From assembly GCF_022712195.1 (NCBI RefSeq), contig NZ_JALAGY010000093.1, forward strand, positions 1-59,486: a stretch of DNA of 59,486 nt. Reading direction: 5' to 3'. The notes beneath the pieces are model-generated. The model did no database searches. It was not told the origin of the DNA and worked only from the letters and a program-made list of their open reading frames with translations. The translations under genes were made by a program, and so were the position numbers. Each line of letters begins with the position of its first letter. Position 1 is the stretch's first letter. Below are positions 15,731 to 23,363 of this stretch, in pieces. The stretch comes from Corynebacterium sp. (GTDB taxonomy: Bacteria > Actinomycetota > Actinomycetes > Mycobacteriales > Mycobacteriaceae).

Positions 15731-16610
15731 CAGCGACCTCGTCCACGCCCCGACCTTCGCCGACATCGCCGGTGACCTCGCCGAGCAACTCAGCGGCCGG
15801 GTCTTCGTCACCCACAACGCGGCCTTCGACACCCGCCTGCTCGGCGCTGAGTTCTCCAGGCTCGGCCTCGCCGCCGCACCGTTCACCGACGCCTTCCTGT
15901 GTACGCAGTCGCTCACCGGGGTGCTGCTCCCGGCGTCCGGACGCAGCTTGTCCACCGTGTTGGCGGCCGCCGGGATCACCAACCCCCACGCCCATGCGGC
16001 CCTCGGCGACGCCGAAGCCACCGCCGAACTCCTGCGCCACTACCTACGCCTGGACCGTGGGACCGTGGACACCTTCCTCCGCGAAATCCGCCCGGTCGAG
16101 CTGCCGGTCGCCGAACTCGGCGCACGCCGTGGAGCCGTCCTGTGCCCCCGGGCCGGGAACATGTCCGGCTCCGCCCCCACCGGGGACGGCATGTGGCTGA
16201 ACCAGTTGGCCTCCGGGGTGCCGTTGGCAGGCAGGGAGAACGTCGACGAGTACCTGGACATGCTGGGCGTGGCGATGCTGGACAGGGAACTGTCGGTCCA
16301 TGAGGTCCGGCAGCTCACCGACTGTGCCAACGACCTGGGGATCGGACGCGATGAAGCTCTCGAGCTGCACGCCGGTTTCATTCGCCAGCTCGTGGTGCTC
16401 GCCTGTGCCGACGGAGTCGTCACGGGGGAGGGACGCGACGACATCATCCGTGTGGCGACGGCCCTCGGCGTCCCGGCGGAGGAGGCCGTCCGATTACTCG
16501 ATGCCACGGTGCTGAGCAACGGGGTCACGGTAGGGGAGTTGGGCTGCACGAACGCCTCCAGGAACTTCGAGGTACCGGCCTCCGTGGACGGCGAGGCGAT
16601 ACTGCCGCTG
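15683..16610 (+). pseudogene. Broken DnaQ-type 3'-5' exonuclease with TerB-like region
   Basis: A short N-terminal frame (MTTQTRHSPFAV) is followed, in a different frame from about 15723, by the middle of a DnaQ/RNase T-type exonuclease: SDLVHAPTFADIAGDL, VFVTHNAAFDTRLLGAEF, then HAALGDAEATAELL. The segment that should hold the first catalytic DxE (an ETTG-like motif) is missing, so a frame-shifting internal deletion is inferred. A TerB-like helical region (LACADGVVTGEGRDD) follows. Near 16550-16610 the sequence stops resembling the family, with no BRCT or other C-terminus. The intact family acts in DNA proofreading or repair. As it stands the gene cannot encode a working nuclease. Confidence 0.7.
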
Positions 16611-16825
16611 CTGAACAACGGCTGGTCGTCCACCGAGGCGAAGATCGACAGTTCACCCACCGGTGTGGTGCCGGCGAGGTCCTCTGGGGCGTCGACCACG
16701 ATGTGCTGCACCACGGGAATACGGTTGTTGGCCAGCGCGTAGTTCGTGACGGCCATGTAGATCACCGTGACGGTGACTCCTCCGACAGGCAGTTCGACAT
16801 GGTTGTAGAGGGAGGTGGAAGGCAT
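16610..16825 (-). pseudogene. 5' remnant of a large gene, possibly a DUF4011/DUF3320-type helicase
   Basis: A coding-like frame begins at ATG 16825 with AGAAGAGAA upstream and reads MPSTSLYNHVELPVGG, then an AVTNYALANNRIPVVQHI stretch. That resembles the N-terminus of very large DUF4011/DUF3320 helicase-like proteins. After about 70 residues the frame runs into sequence antisense to the exonuclease remnant, so the rest of the gene has been lost. The frame stays open to 16040 only as a shadow. The family guess is weak; that it is a truncated gene is more secure. Confidence 0.45.
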
Positions 16826-16943
16826 GTGGTTCTCTTCTGGTGTGCTGCAGGTGTACGGAGTGCGGACACCCCGGCGGTCAGATTTCCCTTAGTGTGGCCG
16901 TTGGACAGGACATCAGTTCGTGAGGGCAAAGGAAGAACCACCG

Positions 16944-17459
16944 ATGATCACCGCCATCCGTTCCGGCGGCCAGACAGGCGTCGACCGTGGCGCCCTTGAC
17001 GCCGCCCGGGCGGCCGGAGTGCCCCTCGCCGGGTGGTGCCCGTCCGGTGGATGGGCCGAGGACCGTCCGACCCCACCGGGCCTGTTGCCGGACTATCCGG
17101 AACTGGCGGAGACCCCGTCCGCGGAGACAGGACAGCGCACCGGATGGAACGTCCGCGACAGCGACGTGACGATCATCCTCACCGCCGGGGACGGCGCCTC
17201 GCCGGGCACCGAGCTGACGGCGGGGTACGCGCGGCGCTGGGGGCGTCCCCACCTGGTCCTCGACGCAGGAGCCTGGGGACAGGACGGGCCGGCGACAGCC
17301 GCGGTCACGGAGGCTCTGCCCTGGCTGCGCTGTCTCGGCGGTCGTCTCGGCGGCCGCTTCGAGGTCAACATCGCCGGACCCCGTGCCAGCGAGTGGGACG
17401 GGGCGTACGCGGCGAGCTACACGTTCGTCGCGGCGCTTCTGGGCATTGCCGCGCGCTGA
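16944..17459 (+). CDS. SLOG/YpsA-like putative molybdenum-cofactor carrier protein
   Basis: This is a 171-residue Rossmann-like protein of the putative MoCo carrier group (PF12694-like), related to the SLOG/DprA/LOG nucleotide-binding superfamily. The signature is complete: SGGQTGVDRGALDAA at the N-terminus, GWCPSGGWAED, then TGWNVRDSDVTIIL. The ATG at 16944 is chosen because the family motif starts 6 residues later and an AAGGAAGA ribosome site precedes it; 16920 is the longer alternative. Family members may bind MoCo or nucleotide-derived ligands; the true role is unknown. Its place beside the nuclease-helicase block makes a nucleotide-sensing role possible. Confidence 0.75.
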   Translation: MITAIRSGGQTGVDRGALDAARAAGVPLAGWCPSGGWAEDRPTPPGLLPDYPELAETPSAETGQRTGWNVRDSDVTIILTAGDGASPGTELTAGYARRWGRPHLVLDAGAWGQDGPATAAVTEALPWLRCLGGRLGGRFEVNIAGPRASEWDGAYAASYTFVAALLGIAAR

Positions 17460-17523
17460 CGACCGGGGCCACGGTAGGCTGTGCACATTCTTATATTTCA
17501 TGCAGCAGGTGGGAGAATGAACG

Positions 17524-18189
17524 GTGACTGAACCGGAACAGCAGGGCAATCGCGGACCCCGGGACTCCGGCAACGGGTCCTCCGCAGAGAACGGTGGGGG
17601 ACGGTGGTCCGGCGAGTACGCGCCGGGCAGCTACGACAGTCCTGCGTCCACGGAGCAGACCCAGGTCTACGGCGTGAACCCGGGGCAGGGGGAGCCTCTG
17701 CCGGGTTACCCCGGCCAGTCCACCCCGCCGAACGAGTACGGCCAGTACAGCCAGTACGGCCAGCCGGGCGCCTACGGTGCGGCGGCGGCGTACCCGGGTC
17801 ACCCCGCACCGCCGTTGTCGCGGAAGAAGAAGGTCGTAGCGGCACTGCTCGCCTTCTTCGTCGGCGGAACCGGTGCCCACAACTTCTACATCGGCAACAA
17901 GGGCCGGGCCATCGCCCAGCTCGTGCTCCTCGTCGTCACCTGGGTGCTTGTCATCGCCGGGTACGGTCTGGTGATCGCAGGGGCCGGAACCGAGTCGGTC
18001 ACCGGGTACTCGGGACAGAGCTACTACGTCGACGAAGACCCGGGGATGATCATCGCCGGCGGGATCATGGCCATCCTCGGCTACCTGACCATGGGAGGTC
18101 TCTGGATCTGGACCATGGTGGAGTTCATCATGATCCTCACCACCACCGGCCGCTACGGCCGTGACCGCGACGGCTACCAGTTGGCCTGA
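17524..18189 (+). CDS. TM2-domain membrane protein
   Basis: This is a 221-residue membrane protein. A disordered N-terminal about 95 residues, rich in Gly, Ser, Pro, Tyr and Gln, precedes a TM2 domain: basic RKKK, then VAALLAFFVGGTGAHNFYIG, a GRAIAQL turn and a second helix. A third hydrophobic segment and the C-terminal WTMVEFIMIL follow. TM2 proteins are of unknown function. The GTG start has GGGAGAA upstream. It is convergent with the ProP-like transporter gene, with 58 bases between the stops and no strong terminator seen. Confidence 0.85.
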   Translation: MTEPEQQGNRGPRDSGNGSSAENGGGRWSGEYAPGSYDSPASTEQTQVYGVNPGQGEPLPGYPGQSTPPNEYGQYSQYGQPGAYGAAAAYPGHPAPPLSRKKKVVAALLAFFVGGTGAHNFYIGNKGRAIAQLVLLVVTWVLVIAGYGLVIAGAGTESVTGYSGQSYYVDEDPGMIIAGGIMAILGYLTMGGLWIWTMVEFIMILTTTGRYGRDRDGYQLA

Positions 18190-18247
18190 TCCGGTTGCCT
18201 GGGCCGCAGCCGGCGGCTACCGGCGGCACCCTGCGGAGACAACCTCG

Positions 18248-19792
18248 CTACGTCGCCCCGACCGAGGCCTGAGCTGCGGTGTTCGCGGTTCGCTCCAACT
18301 CGTCGATCCGGCGGTTGAGCTCCGCGGCGTGGGTCACGGCGTCCTGCTCGGTCTCGGCGGCGGGGTTCGATCCCCACATGGGCCGGCCGTTCGACTCCGG
18401 GAGGTACCTCAGTGCCACCAGCCCGATCACGCCGGCGATCATCAGGTAGAACCCGGGCCACATCAGGTTGCCGGTCGCCGCGATCAGTGCCTCCATCACC
18501 GTGGAGGTCGTCCCGCCGAAAAGGGAGATCGACACGTTGAAGGCGATGGCCAGCGCCCCGGCCCGCACCACGGTGGGGAACAGGGAGGGCAGGGTGGACG
18601 GCATGATCGAGCTGAAGCAGATCAGCGACAGTCCCATGATCAGCAGGCCGAGGAACACGCAGGCCAGGTTGTCGACCCGGATCAGCAGGACCGACGGCAC
18701 GGACAGCACGATCAACGACAGGCACCCGGCCAGGACGACGGGGCGCCGGCCGACGCGGTCTGACAGTCGGCCGACGACCGGGATCAGCACCAGGCACACC
18801 GCCATCACGGCGATCTCCAGGACGTTGGCGGTCAGGTTGCCGACCTCGTAACCGTCCTGCCGGTTGCCGACCTCGTCGAAGTAGGACGGCATGAACGAGG
18901 TCAGCATGTAGTTCGTCACGTTCCAGGCGACGACCAGGCCGCAGCAGACCAGGATCGACGGCCACAGGGACAGGATCTTCTTCGCCTCGTCGGCCTCGAA
19001 GTCACGTGCCGCGTGGGACTGGCTCTCCGGGGCGTTCTTCGCGGCCTCCTGCTGTTCGAAGGCGGGGGTGTCCTTGAGTTTGGTGCGCAGGTAGATGCCC
19101 ACGAAACCGAGGGGCAGGGCGACGAAGAACGGCAGCCGCCAGCCCCAGTCCTGCATCTGGCCGTCGGTGAGGACCGCTTCCAGTACGACGGCGACCGTGG
19201 CGCCGAGGATGTACCCGCCGAAGGTGCCGACCTCCAGCAGGCTGCCGAAGTAGCCGCGTCTGCGGTCCGGCGCGTACTCGGAGATGAAGGTCATGGCGTT
19301 GGAGTACTCGCCACCGGTGGAGAAGCCCTGCAGCAGGCGGCAGGCGAGCAGGAGGAACGGCGCGAGCATGCCGATGGCTGCGTAGGGCGGGATGACGCCG
19401 ATGAGGAAGGTGCTGGTGGCCATCATGATCATCGTCATCGCCAGCACGCGGTTGCGTCCGATCCGGTCCGACAGTGGGCCGAACACCAGGCCGCCGAGTG
19501 GTCGGACGAGGAAGGACACTGCGAAGAGCCCGGCGACGATGATCTTGCCTGCGGGTCCGGAGTCCTCGGGGAGAAACACCCCCTCGATGGTCAGTGCGAG
19601 GTAGCCGTAGACACCGAAGTCGTACCACTCGGTGACGTTGCCGATGGCTGCGGCGTTGATGGCGCGTCGGACGGTGGCAGGTTCGGTGACGGTGACGTCA
19701 TCGGGGGTCCATCGTCGGGCAGGAGTCTGGGTCTTCGGTGGATTCGGTGTCTTCGGTGTCTTCGGGGGAGTTCCGAACATGGTCGGGGTCAC
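18248..19792 (-). CDS. MFS metabolite:H+ symporter, ProP/ShiA type
   Basis: This is a 514-residue transporter of the metabolite:proton symporter family, whose members move proline/betaine, shikimate, citrate, dicarboxylates and similar solutes. Typical motifs are present: NVTEWYDFGVYGYLA in helix 1, SFLVRPLGGLVFGPLSDRIGRNR, and RLLQGFSTGGEYSNAMTFIS. The N-terminal 35 residues are Lys/Pro/Thr-rich and the C-terminus ends in a predicted coiled coil (ELNRRIDELERTAN), which in ProP proteins tunes osmotic activation. The substrate cannot be assigned. A strong promoter lies about 90 bases upstream. Confidence 0.83.
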   Translation of the reverse strand: MTPTMFGTPPKTPKTPNPPKTQTPARRWTPDDVTVTEPATVRRAINAAAIGNVTEWYDFGVYGYLALTIEGVFLPEDSGPAGKIIVAGLFAVSFLVRPLGGLVFGPLSDRIGRNRVLAMTMIMMATSTFLIGVIPPYAAIGMLAPFLLLACRLLQGFSTGGEYSNAMTFISEYAPDRRRGYFGSLLEVGTFGGYILGATVAVVLEAVLTDGQMQDWGWRLPFFVALPLGFVGIYLRTKLKDTPAFEQQEAAKNAPESQSHAARDFEADEAKKILSLWPSILVCCGLVVAWNVTNYMLTSFMPSYFDEVGNRQDGYEVGNLTANVLEIAVMAVCLVLIPVVGRLSDRVGRRPVVLAGCLSLIVLSVPSVLLIRVDNLACVFLGLLIMGLSLICFSSIMPSTLPSLFPTVVRAGALAIAFNVSISLFGGTTSTVMEALIAATGNLMWPGFYLMIAGVIGLVALRYLPESNGRPMWGSNPAAETEQDAVTHAAELNRRIDELERTANTAAQASVGAT

Positions 19793-19880
19793 TGTCCTTC
19801 CGGGGGCCGGTGTGGTCTGTCGCGTGGGTGGGGCTGTGGTCTCTCGTCCTTCCGCCGGGCTGGGTACAAAGGCGTCAGTG

Positions 19881-19908
19881 ACTATAGGGCGCTTATTTAT
19901 ATAGTCAA
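19881..19908 (-). promoter_or_regulatory. Near-consensus promoter of the ProP-like gene with inverted repeat
   Basis: Read on the minus strand, TTGACT (19908-19903) and TATAGT (19886-19881) are separated by 16 bases. GACTATA (19880-19886) and TATAGTC (19900-19906) form a perfect 7-base inverted repeat over both elements, a possible operator. Confidence 0.65.
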
Positions 19909-20103
19909 GTGCGTGGTGAGGTCACCGCCGTCAGTGCCCGGGGGATACCTGAGAACAAGGGGGAGGGGACACCGGTTCGGGGCGCCGCCGAGGTGAACCG
20001 GATGCACTTCGGCGGCGAACGGCCCTTCACCTGCGCGGGGATGCGACGGACCCCCGGGGGTGCTGTGCTTCGCCGACGAAAGGCGCACGGGGGCGGAGCG
20101 GTT

Positions 20104-20109
20104 TAAGAT
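20104..20109 (+). promoter_or_regulatory. -10 element of the first mini-porin gene
   Basis: TAAGAT lies about 58 bases before the ATG at 20167. The 19909-20103 stretch before it holds no convincing gene. A leader with an AAAGG ribosome site follows. Confidence 0.4.
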
Positions 20110-20166
20110 CTGTGTCTGGGCGCTGAAAGGATCAGCTCCCACCGACTCTCCGAAAGGTAACTTCTC

Positions 20167-20367
20167 ATGGACATCTCTTCTCTCGGCTCTCTCGGCGACG
20201 GCATCTCCACCGTCCTCCACGGTGTGTGGCAGGGCCTCAAGCAGCTGATCGACGCGGTCGGCGGCAGTGCCGCAGGTATTGAGGGCGCAATCGGCAGTGG
20301 CGAGCACAACCAGGAGATCTCCGGTTCCATCGCCGACGTCATCGGCAGTGCCGGCTCCTCCAGCTAG
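20167..20367 (+). CDS. PorH/PorA-like small helical protein, paralogue 1
   Basis: This is a 66-residue, Gly/Ser-rich, acidic, amphipathic helical protein with no signal peptide. It starts MDISSLGSLGDGIS, close to its neighbour's MDLSIVSSLGDNFS. Small size, the MDxS start, lack of an export signal and a strong single-gene terminator fit the corynebacterial outer-membrane (mycomembrane) porins of the PorH/PorA kind, which are O-mycoloylated; the Ser-rich tail offers acceptor sites. An AAAGG ribosome site is 11 bases upstream. True porin activity is inferred. Confidence 0.6.
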   Translation: MDISSLGSLGDGISTVLHGVWQGLKQLIDAVGGSAAGIEGAIGSGEHNQEISGSIADVIGSAGSSS

Positions 20368-20406
20368 CGCGGCGTCCGCCGGGCCGTTCCCGAGCGGCCG
20401 GACCGG

Positions 20407-20441
20407 AAGGGCGTACCCGGTGAATCCGGGTACGCCCTTTT
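20407..20441 (+). terminator. Intrinsic terminator after mini-porin 1
   Basis: GGGCGTACCCGG, loop TGAAT, then CCGGGTACGCCC form a perfect 12-bp stem followed by TTTT. It is a textbook rho-independent terminator, so the two mini-porin genes are separate transcripts. Confidence 0.92.
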
Positions 20442-20481
20442 CGTGTCGCTCGGACGCCCTTTCCTGCGGGGGCATTAATTA

Positions 20482-20732
20482 ATCGTCGATTATCCGGCAG
20501 CTTTAGTAATAGTCGTATCGGGGAGCCTCTGGGGATTTCGTGGGGACAGTCCGCTGGTGGCATGTGGTCAGCAGGTAAATAAGCGGCTTCACCTGCATAG
20601 CAATTATTAATTCCCCTGCTCTTTCTGTTGTTTCCGGAAGGAACGCGCGAGGGAAGTATCCGCCATACCATCTGAGTCGAGGCACTGGACAAGGAACAGG
20701 TCTCAATCGACTCGACTGAAAGGACATGTCAT
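20482..20732 (+). promoter_or_regulatory. AT-rich control region and long leader of mini-porin 2
   Basis: This gene-free stretch is clearly AT-richer than its surroundings (TTAATTAATCG, AATTATTAATT). It has a small hairpin (GCAGGT 20571, ACCTGC 20591). A 7-base inverted repeat, GAGTCGA (20674-20680) and TCGACTC (20707-20713), ends just before the AAAGGA ribosome site and could modulate translation. Confidence 0.4.
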
Positions 20733-20930
20733 ATGGATCTCAGTATTGTGAGCTCTCTCGGCGACAACTTCTCCGCCGGCTTCCAGGAGCTGGTGAAGAA
20801 CTTCAAGGAGCTGCTCGACGCGGTGGCCGGCAGCCTCGAGGGGCTCGAGAGCGCCCTCGGCAGCATCCAGGACGGTGGCTCGAGCACCGGGTCCCTGGGC
20901 GACGGTTCCAGCTCCGGTTCGTCGAAGTAG
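20733..20930 (+). CDS. PorH/PorA-like small helical protein, paralogue 2
   Basis: This is a 65-residue protein without signal peptide. An amphipathic helix (QELVKNFKELLDAVAGSLEG) follows the shared MDLS...SLGD start, and the tail is Ser/Gly-rich ending in Lys. It aligns by eye with the preceding small protein (SLGD at residues 8-11, a central LLDAV/LIDAV core), so the pair arose by duplication. It has a good ribosome site (AAAGGAC), its own AT-rich leader and its own terminator. The role as a mycomembrane channel subunit is inferred from size and form. Confidence 0.6.
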   Translation: MDLSIVSSLGDNFSAGFQELVKNFKELLDAVAGSLEGLESALGSIQDGGSSTGSLGDGSSSGSSK

Positions 20931-20962
20931 GTTCAGCGCACTGCCGTGATGGGCAGCCTTCT

Positions 20963-20994
20963 GGGGCGCACCCGGACTCTACCGGGTGCGCCCC
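20963..20994. terminator. Terminator after mini-porin 2
   Basis: GGGGCGCACCCGG, loop ACTCTA, then CCGGGTGCGCCCC form a perfect 13-bp stem. It overlaps the 3' end of the convergent SDR gene and may serve both strands. No T run follows. Confidence 0.8.
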
Positions 20995-21848
20995 TGTCGC
21001 GCGTCCGCGGCCGCCCAGCGCAGCCCCCGGTTCAGCAGCCGCATGACCCCGCGGTACGCCCAGGGCAGGTTGACCTGCGCCCACCGTCCCAGCCGGATGT
21101 CTCCGCTGGTGTACAGCAGGTAGCGGCCCTTCCTGGTGCCCTCGACGATCTTCTGCGCCGCTTCCGCCGGCGTCGCCGCATGCCCCTGGAAGAGCTTCCT
21201 GGCCTTCCGGACCCGGTCCGAGCTCTGGTCCACGCCGTCGATGTCGATGGTGCGCACCAGGGGAGTGTCCACCGCCCCGGGGACCGCGACATGCACGCTG
21301 ACCCCGTGCGGGGCCAGGTCGAACCGCAGGACCTCGCACATGCCGAGCACGCCCCCCTTGGAGGCGGAGTAGGCGGCGTGCCACGGCAGTCCGATGATCC
21401 CGGCCGCCGAGGACACGCAGCATAGCCGTCGTGGCCGTGCCCGGCGTCCGGTCCCCACCTTCCCGGCTGCGGTCATCGCGGGAACCAGGGTCTCGACGAT
21501 GTGCACCGTACCCATCAGGTTCACGTCGATGACCTTCGCCCATTTCTCGTGCGGCAGTGTGCGGGGGTCACCCCAGATCGCGATCCCGGCGACGTGGTAC
21601 ACCTCGTCGGGGGCACCGTAGGTGGCGGTGACGTGGGACGCCCAGTCGCGGACCTCGTCGATGTCGGTGATGTCCAGCACCCTGTCGTCCAGCAGTGCCC
21701 CGGGGCGGATGCCCGTCACGTCCCGGGCGGTGGCCTCCAGTCCGTCACTGTCCCGGTCGGTGATCATGAGCTCATGACCCTCGCGCGCCAGCAGCAGCGC
21801 CACCTCGCGTCCGATCCCGGACGCCGCTCCCGTCACCACACACCGCAT
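20979..21848 (-). CDS. Short-chain dehydrogenase/reductase
   Basis: This is a 289-residue classical SDR with NAD(P)-binding TGAASGIG at the N-terminus and the catalytic Ser and YSASK tetrad residues (SSAAGIIG, then AYSASKGG). Where most members have NNAG it has HVAG. The C-terminal about 80 residues, with KGRYLLYTS, look like a membrane-associated extension as in lipid-modifying SDRs. The substrate is unknown. A 22-base interrupted palindrome lies just upstream, over the end of mtr. Confidence 0.85.
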   Translation of the reverse strand: MRCVVTGAASGIGREVALLLAREGHELMITDRDSDGLEATARDVTGIRPGALLDDRVLDITDIDEVRDWASHVTATYGAPDEVYHVAGIAIWGDPRTLPHEKWAKVIDVNLMGTVHIVETLVPAMTAAGKVGTGRRARPRRLCCVSSAAGIIGLPWHAAYSASKGGVLGMCEVLRFDLAPHGVSVHVAVPGAVDTPLVRTIDIDGVDQSSDRVRKARKLFQGHAATPAEAAQKIVEGTRKGRYLLYTSGDIRLGRWAQVNLPWAYRGVMRLLNRGLRWAAADARQGRTR

Positions 21849-21887
21849 CGTCGGTCCCCTTCCGGCGGCCGGACGGTCCGGTCCGCA

Positions 21888-21909
21888 CTAGGTTTGTCTC
21901 CAAACCTAG
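21888..21909. promoter_or_regulatory. Interrupted palindrome between mtr and the SDR gene
   Basis: CTAGGTTTG and CAAACCTAG are perfect 9-base inverted arms around TCTC. The site contains the mtr stop codon and sits 40 bases before the SDR start. It could be a repressor operator for the SDR gene or a weak terminator of mtr. Confidence 0.5.
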
Positions 21910-23363
21910 CGCAGATCGAGGCCCAGCACCGCGTTCTCCACCAGTTCGCTCAGTGACGGGTGGGGCCAGTACTGCCTCGTCGCGAAGTCCGCGAGATCCA
22001 GGTCGAACTCGATGGCCGTGACCAGCAGCTGGATCAGCGTCGCCGCCTGCGGACCCATGATGTGCGCGCCCAGCAGGCGGTGTGAGTCAGCGTCGGCGAT
22101 GAGCTTGCAGAAGCCGGTGGTGTCCTCCATGGCCCACCCGTAGGCGACGTCGGCGTACTCCTGGACCTTCACGGTGACCGTCCGCCCGTTCTCCCGGGCC
22201 CACGCCCGTGCCTCGTCCTCGGTCATGCCGACATAGCCGATCTGCGGGTGGGTGAAGATCCCGCCGGGGACGTTGTCGTGCTTGAAGGGCACCAGTCCGC
22301 CGTCACCGTCGGCCCTGTCGTCGCCGCCCACGGTGACGTTGTGGAAGACCGCACGTGCCTCCTGGTTCGCCACATGCTTGAGCTGGAGCTCATTGGCGGC
22401 GTCGCCCAGTGCCCACACGCCCTCGGCCGAGGTGCGGCCGTACTCGTCGACCAGGATGCGGCCGTCTTCGGCGAGGTCCACACCGCCGGCCGCGGCGTTC
22501 AACAGGTCCCCGTTCGGCACCCGGCCCTGGGCGAGCAGCACTTCGTCACAGTCGATCTCGCGGCCGTCGTCCAGCGTCAGGGTGACCAGGCCGCCGTCGG
22601 CACGCGCGCCGGTGACGGTGCGGCCGAGCAGGTTGGTCCACTGGCCCTGCGCCAGGTCGGTGAACCGGGAGGACACCGTGGAGTCGAAGCGGCGGAGCAG
22701 GCGCTCGGACCGGTTGATCACGATGACCTCGACGCCCAGTGCGGAGAACACGTGGGCGAACTCCACGGCGATGATCCCGCCGCCCAGGATCACCAGAGTG
22801 CGCGGCAGCTCGTCCATCCGCATGACGTCGGCGTTGGTGCGGTAGGGGATCCCGGAGTCCCTGATGACGTCCGGCACCCAGGTGCGTGTGCCCGTGGCCA
22901 GGATGACCTGGTCGCCGGTGATGGTCCGTGCCCCCTCGCCCTCGCCGATGCGCAGGGTGCGCTCGGCGGTGAAGGAGGCGATGTCGCTGAACAGGGTGAT
23001 GTTCGGGGTCTGGTCGCCCCGGCGGTACTCCTCGCCGCCCCGGGAGATCGGGTCGATGCGACGGCCGAACACCCGTTCCTTGAGGTCCTCCCAGTCCACC
23101 TTCCACCCGGCCACCGGCACCGGTGCGTCCGCGGCGCCGCCCACGGGATAGAGGTTGTACCGCCCGGCGTCCGCCAGCTCACGGGCGACGTCGGCGGCGT
23201 AGACGTACATCTTCGTGGGGATGCAGCCCACGTTGATGCAGGTGCCACCGAAGACACCCTTCTCGACGACGGCGATCTTCCGGTCGTCCAGCTCGGCAGG
23301 GATGGAGTTTCCCGAGCCGGTGCCGACGATGATGAGGTCAAAGTGTTCGGGGGAGTCAGTCAT
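21906..23363 (-). CDS. mtr: Mycothione reductase
   Basis: This is a 485-residue FAD flavoprotein that uses NADPH to reduce mycothiol disulfide, keeping the actinobacterial redox buffer reduced in the cytosol. The redox-active pair is in GGTCINVGCIPTK. The FAD-binding GTGSGN, the NAD(P)-binding LGGGIIAVEFAHVF, the WALGDAANELQLKHVANQEAR stretch and the C-terminal HPSLSELVENAV base motif are all typical. The ATG at 23363 overlaps the upstream hydrolase stop by 4 bases (ATGA); the longer upstream frame is only antisense-type noise. It forms an operon with the hydrolase. Confidence 0.93.
   Translation of the reverse strand: MTDSPEHFDLIIVGTGSGNSIPAELDDRKIAVVEKGVFGGTCINVGCIPTKMYVYAADVARELADAGRYNLYPVGGAADAPVPVAGWKVDWEDLKERVFGRRIDPISRGGEEYRRGDQTPNITLFSDIASFTAERTLRIGEGEGARTITGDQVILATGTRTWVPDVIRDSGIPYRTNADVMRMDELPRTLVILGGGIIAVEFAHVFSALGVEVIVINRSERLLRRFDSTVSSRFTDLAQGQWTNLLGRTVTGARADGGLVTLTLDDGREIDCDEVLLAQGRVPNGDLLNAAAGGVDLAEDGRILVDEYGRTSAEGVWALGDAANELQLKHVANQEARAVFHNVTVGGDDRADGDGGLVPFKHDNVPGGIFTHPQIGYVGMTEDEARAWARENGRTVTVKVQEYADVAYGWAMEDTTGFCKLIADADSHRLLGAHIMGPQAATLIQLLVTAIEFDLDLADFATRQYWPHPSLSELVENAVLGLDLR

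Noticed and set aside
16040..16609. Continuation of the minus-strand frame from ATG 16825
   Set aside because: It is the antisense of the exonuclease remnant and shows shadow-type Ser/Arg/Pro composition, so only the first about 70 codons were kept.
19909..20103. A gene in the gap between the ProP-like gene and mini-porin 1
   Set aside because: Short frames here have no ribosome site or coding look. I see only GC-rich spacer and weak hairpins.
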